Below, piece after piece: positions 1 through 6,879 of a DNA stretch of 62,544 nucleotides (within the stretch, counting starts at the first letter, position 1; every line of letters starts with the position of its first letter). Source of the DNA: Prevotella sp. (GTDB lineage: Bacteria; Bacteroidota; Bacteroidia; Bacteroidales; Bacteroidaceae); contig JAIKZG010000010.1 of assembly GCA_024682415.1 (NCBI GenBank), positions 1-62,544 of the forward strand, given 5' to 3'. The notes beneath the pieces were generated by a model. That model was given only the letters and a program-made list of their open reading frames with translations. It was not told where the DNA came from and ran no database searches. A program made the position numbers and the translations under genes.

Positions 1-40
1 TATTATCTTTCAATCTGGGCATAATATTTCTGTAAAATTA
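1..40 (+). repeat. Recombination site A (silent-cassette type)
   Basis: The core GGGCATAATATTTCTGT is at 17-33, preceded by the silent-type left flank TATTATCTTTCAATCT. All 40 bases are identical to 9643-9682. The core is in inverted orientation to site D (1815-1831), and both are read in the same frame as Gly-His-Asn-Ile-Ser-Val. Confidence 0.85.
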
Positions 41-727
41 ACCGCAACTTTACCTGTAGCAGATATGCTTGATGTAGTCTTTGCACAAAATGGTACAGCA
101 AGTGATAACTCAACATCTAATTGGACATTGACATATAATAATCCACAAGTAGAATGGAACCCCACTTTCAAACGATACGAAGCGGTTTTTAATAATATTT
201 CAACAGTAGGATCTTATTGCTATTTTACTTATACTTCATATGAAACTTTTCAAGATAAGATGAAAGATGGCTTTTCTATAGAATGCGTGATAAAAGCTGT
301 TGCTCAACAAAATGGGCAAGATCAGAAGTTTTTTGGAGGAATAGAAAATGGTGGCGCTTGCTTAAGAGTTAGTGGTGCAAAAGCTCATGCCGTATTTTTT
401 ATAAATGATCAATATCGTATTGCAGGTTCAACATCTTCTTTGAGTCCAGATAAATATTATCATATTGTTGGTGTCTGGGATAAACCTAACGGAAAACTTT
501 TGCTTTATTTAAATGGAGTATTAGAAGGTACTAATAATAATTGCTCTGGCAATTTTCGTTTTCCCAATGCTTCTGAATATTTAATTGGTATAGGCGCAGA
601 TCAAGCTGGAGGTATAACTCCTGAAAGCGATAATGGTTTTGCAGGAAGATTTGTTATAGGAAGAATTTATGACAAGATACTAACAGCAAATGAAGTGTTA
701 AAATTATATAGTAGTGTAATGAGATAA
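2..727 (+). CDS. Promoterless C-terminal cassette with LamG-like domain (partial at left edge)
   Basis: The frame is open from the window edge and has no credible start. The first ATG (position 65) lies inside the domain, and the frame upstream reads IIFQSGHNISV across recombination site A. The body looks like a concanavalin/LamG-like beta-sandwich: a hydrophobic strand pattern, a W-D pair near nt 475-483, and the segment LLLYLNGVLEG, typical of LamG_3 domains. No signal peptide, RBS or TAnnTTTG box is visible. Read from the shared GHNIS codons it is in frame with the lipoprotein at 1037-2686, so I infer a silent alternative 3' end brought into use by inversion. It ends at a strong terminator. 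An independently expressed gene starting left of the window cannot be excluded. Confidence 0.75.
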   Translation: MIFQSGHNISVKLTATLPVADMLDVVFAQNGTASDNSTSNWTLTYNNPQVEWNPTFKRYEAVFNNISTVGSYCYFTYTSYETFQDKMKDGFSIECVIKAVAQQNGQDQKFFGGIENGGACLRVSGAKAHAVFFINDQYRIAGSTSSLSPDKYYHIVGVWDKPNGKLLLYLNGVLEGTNNNCSGNFRFPNASEYLIGIGADQAGGITPESDNGFAGRFVIGRIYDKILTANEVLKLYSSVMR

Positions 728-738
728 TACATTATAGT

Positions 739-773
739 TATCCCCGAAAGATGTCCCAAAACTTTCGGGGATA
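739..773 (+). terminator. Terminator after LamG-like cassette
   Basis: A 12-bp perfect stem (739-750 with 762-773, GC-rich half CCCCGAAAG) has an 11-nt loop and is followed by a short T-rich stretch. It starts 12 nt after the cassette stop codon and so travels with the cassette. Confidence 0.75.
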
Positions 774-798
774 TTACTTTAATATCATCTGTTTTTTA

Positions 799-870
799 CT
801 AAAAACTAATTACAGCTCTCGCAGGTCCTCGTGTGTATTTTCCGTTATCAGGACCTAGCAATGAATGCTG
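799..870 (-). pseudogene. Decayed 3' end of a further C-terminal cassette
   Basis: On the minus strand this stretch reads, up to a stop at 799-801, a peptide ending KYTRGPARAVISF. The other cassettes end in the same style (IRCAVAF, RPFISF, RSSIAF). The frame is closed upstream by a stop at 871-873. It lies between the terminator of the LamG cassette and the stop of the expressed gene, inside invertible segment 1. The match is short, so this is tentative. The remaining bases to 1036 hold nothing I recognise. Confidence 0.4.
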
Positions 871-1036
871 TCAATTGGGAGAAAACAAACTTATCTATGA
901 ACATACGTAGCCTTGCTTTTGGGCCGCAAAGTTACAAATTCAAGTCCGTTGCCTCCGAGAACTGCTCATAAAAGACTCTATTTCAGCGATTTCAAAGAAC
1001 GATTAGCTCACTTTAACGGGACAGTAGTGTTTTATA

Positions 1037-2686
1037 TTAAAAAGCGACGGCACAACGTATTGCATATTTGTCTGTTTTTGTGTTAGGATTTGTTCCCAAT
1101 ACACATACATGTTGGTGATTGTATAAATGTATATGAATTGGACTAGAATCATAAGCCTCTGTGCTTGACCAATAGTATTGATCACGTCCCCCTATTTCTT
1201 GATAGTCGTCCGTCTTCGACAGATAACTATTTATATTCTCATCAATTGTTTTTTCATTGGAAGTGCTATTTAAGAATATATCTTGTCCATATACATTAAA
1301 TTCATATGGTTCAATTCCTTTTCCTAACACAGTAATTAAATGATGCCATTGTCCGACAGACATTAAAAACCATCCAGAAGAAGCCTTTGGTACAGGAACA
1401 GCATATGCGACTGCTGCAAAAAAGGCAGGACAATTGTCTGGTGTGTACGTACTATAATCAGTTACTCTATGCGTTTCAGAATAGCCATCATAATCAGTAA
1501 AGGCACTTTCGTATTCAGAATATGGGTATTGTATAGACATTATCAATGTTGAACCTAATGTACTCCATTGTTCTCCCTCACTTGCATTCTTTAATGCAAC
1601 AGCGTATCCATGATTCCATCCTTTTTGTTTATCTTTTGTAGAGGTATTCGTAGAAAATACTAAAGCTACAGGAGTTATTCCCTTGGATTTTGCTAATGAC
1701 AAATCATTGGGTTTTACAACAACTGCTTGTCCGTTATTTGCTAAAGAATAAAAATCACCAATAGAAATATTTGTTCCACCTCCATATACATTGACATTAT
1801 CTCCATTTATTCTTACAGAAATATTATGCCCATAACCTGCTCTTAAATTCTTGCCTCCAGAGAGAGTTCCAGTGTAGTTTGTTCCACCTACATTTACTGT
1901 TACGGTAATATCTCCTGTTGATGACTTTGGAGCAACACACGCCTCGAAAGTTGCAGCGGCTGTAGTACCTGTTACGGTACTAGCTGAAGAATTGTACATC
2001 TGTACCGTACCTGTAGTGTTTGTTGCGGTCAGTGTACCATTGCTAAAACTTCCAGTAAGATTTACGCCAGAAAGTGTAACACTATTGATTGTGCTATTGA
2101 GGAGGTAATTAGCATTCTCTACAGTTACGTTTACAATGATTTTGGCTGTCTTGTGCGCAAACGTCAAATCGTTCCCCGTACTGTTCTGATTAACAGTGCA
2201 AGTAGCATACAACAAATCACTTGCATTATAGTTAGCAAGTGTGCGCTGATCGCCTTTTACAGAAAACTGTGAGAAAGCTGCACTGTATGGAAACCATGCA
2301 GCAACAGTTTGATCGCTCAAAGACGTGAAATAATAGGTAGAAGAAGAACTTAATACACCATTATTATCAACAGTGTATTTATAAACATTGCCTCCACCTA
2401 TCTGCACAGCAACGTCTGAAGTGCTACGCGCACTCCACGAATCAGTACGAGTAAGAATTTGATTTTCAGGGAGAATAGTGTCCTTCTCTGCAAGAGTCAT
2501 AGCCTCAATGTCGGGACTGGTAGCAAGAACAGATGCTCTTGTTTCCATTTTTACCGGGGTTATGGCACTGATGTCACTAGTAAATTTTAGCTCCTTTCCG
2601 CTTTGACCTTCGAGGTCGTCTGTCGAAGAGCACCCAGCAAAGGCCATAGCAGTGGCTGCCAGGATAATAATTCTATTATGTTTCAT
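1037..2686 (-). CDS. Fimbrillin-family surface lipoprotein with switchable C-terminal domain
   Basis: 549 residues. A lipoprotein signal peptide ends AFAG-Cys19, so the protein is probably lipidated and carried to the outer membrane. Residues about 45-285 are a fimbrillin-like (Mfa-like) beta domain with the family's YYFTSL, AAWFPY and DLLYA...FAHKTAK patterns. Residue 286 begins GHNISVRI, encoded by recombination site D. From about 300 to the end is a FISUMP/DUF1566-like domain (SSGWFLMSVGQW, YYWSSTE, IRCAVAF), a C-type-lectin-like fold common on Bacteroidetes surface proteins. It is the only gene of the cassette family here with both a start and a complete N-terminal half attached to the site, so I infer it is the expression locus. 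Its likely role is a fimbrial tip or accessory adhesin; the ligand is unknown. Confidence 0.85.
   Translation of the reverse strand: MKHNRIIILAATAMAFAGCSSTDDLEGQSGKELKFTSDISAITPVKMETRASVLATSPDIEAMTLAEKDTILPENQILTRTDSWSARSTSDVAVQIGGGNVYKYTVDNNGVLSSSSTYYFTSLSDQTVAAWFPYSAAFSQFSVKGDQRTLANYNASDLLYATCTVNQNSTGNDLTFAHKTAKIIVNVTVENANYLLNSTINSVTLSGVNLTGSFSNGTLTATNTTGTVQMYNSSASTVTGTTAAATFEACVAPKSSTGDITVTVNVGGTNYTGTLSGGKNLRAGYGHNISVRINGDNVNVYGGGTNISIGDFYSLANNGQAVVVKPNDLSLAKSKGITPVALVFSTNTSTKDKQKGWNHGYAVALKNASEGEQWSTLGSTLIMSIQYPYSEYESAFTDYDGYSETHRVTDYSTYTPDNCPAFFAAVAYAVPVPKASSGWFLMSVGQWHHLITVLGKGIEPYEFNVYGQDIFLNSTSNEKTIDENINSYLSKTDDYQEIGGRDQYYWSSTEAYDSSPIHIHLYNHQHVCVLGTNPNTKTDKYAIRCAVAF
1815..1831 (-). 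repeat. Recombination site D (expression-locus type)
   Basis: The 17-bp core is preceded on the minus strand by GGTTAT rather than the silent flank. It is followed by AGAATAAATGG and about 30 more bases shared almost exactly with cassette C. It encodes G286-H-N-I-S-V. Confidence 0.85.
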
Positions 2687-2815
2687 AACTTCACAAAATT
2701 TTATAGTTTATAGCCAAATTGTAGTTTTTAAAACGGCGCAACCTGTTTGTTCATACTCCTCTGCCAGCCGATTTTCACAAAGCGCGCAGGCTATGTAATT
2801 GCACCAACTACGCCA

Positions 2816-2823
2816 CAAATATA
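2816..2823 (-). promoter_or_regulatory. Putative -7 box of the switchable lipoprotein gene
   Basis: TATATTTG on the minus strand matches the Bacteroidetes consensus TAnnTTTG. It lies 130 nt upstream of the ATG. A TTGG at 2847-2850 could be the -33 element, but the spacing (23 nt) is long. Confidence 0.4.
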
Positions 2824-2987
2824 AGCACATCACACAGAATAAATTGCCAAGATTTCAGAAAATTTTCATCATTTTGTTTTTCTTTGTGTCATGGCGGCTC
2901 TGTTTTCAAATCGCGTTTGGGCACGGAATGGCAAGGGCGTTTTACGTTAAATTTTGATTAAAAAGTAAATAGTAACTCATATTTTAT

Positions 2988-2995
2988 TATTTTTG
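2988..2995 (+). promoter_or_regulatory. Putative -7 box upstream of DUF4468 gene
   Basis: TATTTTTG fits TAnnTTTG and lies 54 nt before the start codon. No clear -33 TTG is present at 19-20 nt. Confidence 0.4.
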
Positions 2996-3049
2996 CGTGG
3001 AGAAAACGTTTATACAGATTTTAAACCATAAAGATATACTCTATAAATA

Positions 3050-3712
3050 ATGAAAAAGATACTGATTGCAGCGATAGCTTTGCTGCCAATGGCTTCATAC
3101 GCCCAAAGCGAATGGGAACTCCCCACACAGAAGCAGCAACAGGAGGAAGTGAAGGTTGTTGAAAACAAGAAGATAGCTGAAACTTATAAACCGGATCTTA
3201 GCCCTTATCTTGCGGGAGCTGTGCCTGAAGTGGACGGCAAAATTGTGTTCACCCGTGATATTGACCTTTCGGGAATGACGGCTCAGCAGATATATGATGG
3301 GGCGTATCAGTATCTTGATACATTGACTCAGGGCAGCCGACAGAAGCCGAATGGGGAAAGCCACATCGCGCTCGTAAACAAGAAGGAGCATTCTATCATT
3401 GCCGTGTGCAACGAGTGGATGGAGTTTAAGCACAATGTGATAACGCTCGACAGATCGGAGTTCCGCTATGTGATGATAGTAAACTGCAAGGACGGGCATT
3501 TAAATGCTACAGTGGGCAGAATAAACTATCTCTACGATGAGGGCCGCGCCACGGAGCTGAAGATTACTGCGGAAGACTGGATAAGCGATAGGAATGCGCT
3601 CAACAAGAAAAAGAATAAGCTCGTGAAATTGTCGGCAAAGTTTAGAATCGGCACTATTGACAGAGTGAAGCAGATATTCGGCGACTTGGAGAAGGCGTTG
3701 AAGAAAGCATAA
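3050..3712 (+). CDS. DUF4468 domain-containing secreted protein
   Basis: 220 residues with a clear signal peptide (MKKILIAAIALLPMASYAQ). The body matches the DUF4468 family, common in Bacteroidetes periplasmic or outer-membrane proteins of unknown function: a pattern of the type FTRDIDLSGMTAQQIYDGAY, then MEFKHNVITLDRSEFRYVM, then YLYDEGRA. A lysine-rich stretch follows around residues 185-195, before the C-terminus. It is 26 nt upstream of a small membrane-protein gene and probably co-transcribed with it and the porin. No enzymatic motif is visible. Confidence 0.8.
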   Translation: MKKILIAAIALLPMASYAQSEWELPTQKQQQEEVKVVENKKIAETYKPDLSPYLAGAVPEVDGKIVFTRDIDLSGMTAQQIYDGAYQYLDTLTQGSRQKPNGESHIALVNKKEHSIIAVCNEWMEFKHNVITLDRSEFRYVMIVNCKDGHLNATVGRINYLYDEGRATELKITAEDWISDRNALNKKKNKLVKLSAKFRIGTIDRVKQIFGDLEKALKKA

Positions 3713-3738
3713 TTTCCCACATATATTTTATTTTTTAT

Positions 3739-4029
3739 ATGAAAGAGAAGGACAATAGCCCGATGGAGTTGCCAAAGATGCAGAGAGAGGGCAATAATTA
3801 CGCGAAAGACGTGAAGGAAATTCGTGAGGCAAGAGAAAAGATGGAGGAAGTGGTGTATGGCTCTAATCGCTTCTTGGTGATAAGAAATGTGCTCAATCTC
3901 GTTTTTATCGTCTTGGCGGTGATAGGCGTGGCGGTGTATCTGCTGCAAAGCGAAACGGTTGGCACGGTGATTCTTATCTTCGCTATCATTCTCAAGTTTG
4001 CGGAAACGATTTTGAGAATTATGCACTAA
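3739..4029 (+). CDS. Small two-helix membrane protein
   Basis: 96 residues. A charged amphipathic N-terminal half (about residues 1-48, coiled-coil-like EIREAREKMEEV) is followed by two hydrophobic helices (about 50-70 and 74-90) with a very short turn. I do not recognise a family. It lies between the DUF4468 and porin genes on the same strand, so it may belong to that envelope operon. Confidence 0.7.
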   Translation: MKEKDNSPMELPKMQREGNNYAKDVKEIREAREKMEEVVYGSNRFLVIRNVLNLVFIVLAVIGVAVYLLQSETVGTVILIFAIILKFAETILRIMH

Positions 4030-4077
4030 AAAAATCGTGCATAAAAAAGAAAAAATTCATAGGAAACTTTTAAGAAA

Positions 4078-6432
4078 TTGAAACAGATATTTTTTTTTCT
4101 GATGTTGCTGTGTGCTCCTTTCGTGGCGGCAACAGCTCAAAACACTATTCAAAGCCAGGACTCATTCAACCAAATGGATGAGGAGGGCAACATATCAAAA
4201 AGAAATAAAAAGACGCTTGCCGACTCGTTAGGCTCTGACAAGGAGATACCTATCGGAATAAAGGTGTGGACGATAGACCCACGCTTCGGCGACCGCATAA
4301 TGGCAGCGCCCGACACTTTGTCGCACGGCTTTATGAACACGATTTTCACCACAGGAAAGTATGGAGAATATAATGCTACGGGAAACCTCGGCGCGCCACG
4401 CATAAGCAGAATATTCATTGACCGACCTACATCGACCGATCAGTTTATATTCACGCAGCCATATGAGGGATTTTTTATCACTCCTGTGGAGAAATTCCAT
4501 TTCACAAACACGCTTTCTCCTTTCACCAACCTCACTTACCACACGGCAGGCGACAAGACTAATGGTGAAGACAGATTGAAAGCTCTGTTCGGAGTGAATG
4601 CCGGCAAGAGAATTGGTCTCGGCTTCAAGTTCGACTATATGTATGGCAGGGGTTATTACAGCAATCAGAACACGTCGCTTTTTGATTACACGATGTATGG
4701 CTCTTATCTCGGCGAACGCTATCAGGCGCATCTGCTGATGTCTACCAATCATCAGAAAGTTGCGGAGAACGGCGGTATCACCAACGACCTCTACATCACA
4801 AATCCTGAGCATTTTGATGATGATTTCAATACGGATGAAATTCCTACTGTATTGGAAAAGAACTGGAATAGAAATGATAATCAGCACATTTATTTCAACC
4901 ATAGATATAGCCTTGGTTTCCGTCGCAAGGTGAAGATGACCGAGGAGGAAATAAAGGCGCGCAAATTTGCCATGGCTTCCGAAAAGGAAAATGCTGAGAA
5001 GAAAGCTCACCAGGAGGCTGCCAACAAGGCAAGGCAACAAGGCAGAGATACTGACGCGAAAGGCAAGAAAAAGGAAGTCGTGACTTATGGTGGACGACCT
5101 AAAGACGCTAAGATAGCAGGCGTAGAGCCTACTGCCGACGGAAAGAAGAATGAGCGCATCGCCATTAGCGATAACGCCATGGCTGACAGCTTGTTGGCAA
5201 AGGAAGAGAAAGCAAAGGAGGACACTTCGTGGCTGAAAACGGAGTATGTGCCTGTAACGAGTTTTATCCACACCGTAAGATTTGACAACTACAGACGCAT
5301 ATATCAGGCTTACGAAACTCCTGAGAATTACTATGCCGACACTTACAATACATTTAGCAAGTTTGGCGGAGATTCTATATACGATAAGACTCGCCACTAT
5401 CGTCTGCAAAACACATTCGCAATATCTCTGCTTGAGGGTTTCAACAAATGGGCAAAGGCTGGATTGAAAGGCTTTATCACTCATGAGCTGCGCAATTTCA
5501 ATTTGCCCGACTCTGTAGGCGGCACGGCTTCATATAAAGAAAACAATATCAGCATAGGAGCGCAGATTTCAAAGACGCAAGGCTCTATGCTTCATTTCAA
5601 TGCCACTGCCGAGACATGGCTCACAGGCGAGGACGCTGGTCAATTCCGCATTGACGCTACGGCAGACCTCAATTTCCGATTGTTTGGCGACACTGTTACG
5701 CTCGCTGCCAATGGATTTATCCACAGAGATAACCCATCATTCTATTATCGTCATTTCCACGCAAAACATTATTGGTGGGACAACAGTAGTATGGACGCCA
5801 TATATCACACTCGCTTAGAGGGGCTTTTCCTTTATCAGAAGACGAAGACCACTCTTCGCTTCGCGTTCGACGAGCTAAAGAATTACGCATATTTCTCTAA
5901 TTCTTACGACATCACCAATTCGGGCGACTCTTATGGCAGATCTAACAACAGGGTGAACGTAAATCAGAGCAGCAGCGCGATAACATTGCTCACCGCCTCA
6001 ATAAGTCAGGACGTGAAGCTCGGTCCGTTAAACTGGGAAACTATTCTCACTTATCAGAAAAGCACGAAGCAGGATGTTATCCCTGTGCCAGATTTTAATG
6101 TGTACACCAATCTGTATCTCAGATTTAAGATTGCCCATGTGCTCAAATGTGAGTTTGGTGGTGATATGCGTTATTTCACCAAATATGCTGCGCCTGATTA
6201 TGTGCCTGGCATTGGAATGTATGCCGTGCAGGGAAATGAGACGAAGACAGAGGTGGGCAATTATCCGCTCATCAATGTGTATGCTAACTTCCATTTGAAG
6301 CACACTCGTTTCTTCATCATGATGAGCCATGTAAATTCTGGCATGGGCGACAAGAACTATTTCTTCACCCCTCATTATGTGTTGAATGACCGCATACTAA
6401 GATTCGGATTGAGTTGGAATTTCTTTAACTAA
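4078..6432 (+). CDS. Putative outer-membrane porin (Porin_10 family)
   Basis: 784 residues, consistent with the Bacteroidetes putative porin family (PF14121). It has a signal peptide (about 21 residues, ending ATAQ), many amphipathic strands with aromatic girdles, and a terminal Phe-Asn pair. TTG at 4078 is the earliest possible start: an in-frame stop lies at 4060-4062 and no ATG or GTG intervenes. A run of nine T (4090-4098) lies in the signal-peptide codons directly after the start. Residues about 285-390 form a Lys/Glu/Ala-rich hydrophilic insertion between beta-strands, probably an extracellular or periplasmic loop. Substrate unknown. Confidence 0.8.
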   Translation: MKQIFFFLMLLCAPFVAATAQNTIQSQDSFNQMDEEGNISKRNKKTLADSLGSDKEIPIGIKVWTIDPRFGDRIMAAPDTLSHGFMNTIFTTGKYGEYNATGNLGAPRISRIFIDRPTSTDQFIFTQPYEGFFITPVEKFHFTNTLSPFTNLTYHTAGDKTNGEDRLKALFGVNAGKRIGLGFKFDYMYGRGYYSNQNTSLFDYTMYGSYLGERYQAHLLMSTNHQKVAENGGITNDLYITNPEHFDDDFNTDEIPTVLEKNWNRNDNQHIYFNHRYSLGFRRKVKMTEEEIKARKFAMASEKENAEKKAHQEAANKARQQGRDTDAKGKKKEVVTYGGRPKDAKIAGVEPTADGKKNERIAISDNAMADSLLAKEEKAKEDTSWLKTEYVPVTSFIHTVRFDNYRRIYQAYETPENYYADTYNTFSKFGGDSIYDKTRHYRLQNTFAISLLEGFNKWAKAGLKGFITHELRNFNLPDSVGGTASYKENNISIGAQISKTQGSMLHFNATAETWLTGEDAGQFRIDATADLNFRLFGDTVTLAANGFIHRDNPSFYYRHFHAKHYWWDNSSMDAIYHTRLEGLFLYQKTKTTLRFAFDELKNYAYFSNSYDITNSGDSYGRSNNRVNVNQSSSAITLLTASISQDVKLGPLNWETILTYQKSTKQDVIPVPDFNVYTNLYLRFKIAHVLKCEFGGDMRYFTKYAAPDYVPGIGMYAVQGNETKTEVGNYPLINVYANFHLKHTRFFIMMSHVNSGMGDKNYFFTPHYVLNDRILRFGLSWNFFN
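4090..4098 (+). repeat. Nine-base poly-T tract in porin signal-peptide codons
   Basis: A homopolymer of nine T lies four codons after the TTG start. Slippage by one base would abolish expression, making it a possible contingency tract. Length is near the lower limit for known slippage loci. Confidence 0.5.
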
Positions 6433-6626
6433 AATTCTGCATCATTCCGCATTTGTAATGGTGATAAGTAAGCACCTTTTATGATAGAATTTGGCGATTT
6501 CTTGCATTGTTAGCTTGCTAAGGCTCTTGCTTTGGGGTTAAGTTATTTATTTCTTGCTTGATATTGTAAGCTTGGCAATATTTATGGCACTTCTACGATA
6601 AGACTAAAAACATAGCATAAATTTTA

Positions 6627-6672
6627 AAACTGCATCAAGGATTAACATCGTTTTTCTTGATGCAGTTTTTTG
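6627..6672. terminator. Strong terminator after porin
   Basis: A 13-bp perfect stem (AAACTGCATCAAG, 6627-6639, with 6656-6668) is followed by a T-run. It would also work in the other direction through the A-run preceding it. Confidence 0.8.
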
Positions 6673-6726
6673 TATATAGAGCGACCGATAAGTGCTTATT
6701 TTATTATCCTATTTTAGTCCGATTAT

Positions 6727-6743
6727 GGGCATAATATTTCTGT
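6727..6743 (+). repeat. Orphan recombination site E
   Basis: The exact 17-bp core has an expression-type left flank (GATTAT). In the family frame it reads DYGHNISVRNKSEV and stops within 20 codons; upstream the frame closes with TAG at 6715-6717. It belongs to no gene, and is inverted relative to site D and direct relative to A and B. Confidence 0.8.
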
Positions 6744-6879
6744 TAGAAATAAATCGGAGGTAATAAAGATTTTCCTTACTTGATTTTATCATTTATATTT
6801 CTAAATGGTTTCTTCAAAGAATAAATTTAGAAATACAAGTGGCTGTTTCTTTTTCTATAAAATTTAAAGAACAAATAGT

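Larger units (their letters stand above)
17..1831. other. Predicted invertible segment 1 (sites A and D)
   Basis: Inverted copies of the 17-bp core bound this interval. Inside are two convergent coding ends: the LamG-like cassette (plus) and the present C-terminal half of the lipoprotein (minus). Inversion would exchange them exactly at the shared GHNIS codons without changing the frame. Seen directly: the sites, their orientation and the frame. Inferred: that inversion occurs. Confidence 0.75.
2687..3049. other. Intergenic region between divergent genes
   Basis: It separates the divergent lipoprotein and DUF4468 genes and holds a candidate -7 box for each (2816-2823 minus, 2988-2995 plus). 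I see no gene, repeat or hairpin in the rest. Confidence 0.6.
6433..6879. other. Intergenic region with terminator and orphan recombination site
   Basis: It contains the terminator at 6627-6672, the orphan site E at 6727-6743, and a small ATATTG/CAATAT hairpin near 6565-6590. No full TAnnTTTG box is seen before the next gene; TATATTTC near 6793 is one base off. Confidence 0.6.

Noticed and set aside
1..1831. Invertible promoter as in Bacteroides capsule loci
   Set aside because: The sites lie inside coding sequence at a domain joint and the interval holds coding ends, not a promoter.
4228..5484. 418-codon minus-strand frame opposite the porin
   Set aside because: It lies entirely antisense to the porin, has no signal, motif or family pattern, and the porin frame has clear domain features. 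A shadow frame.
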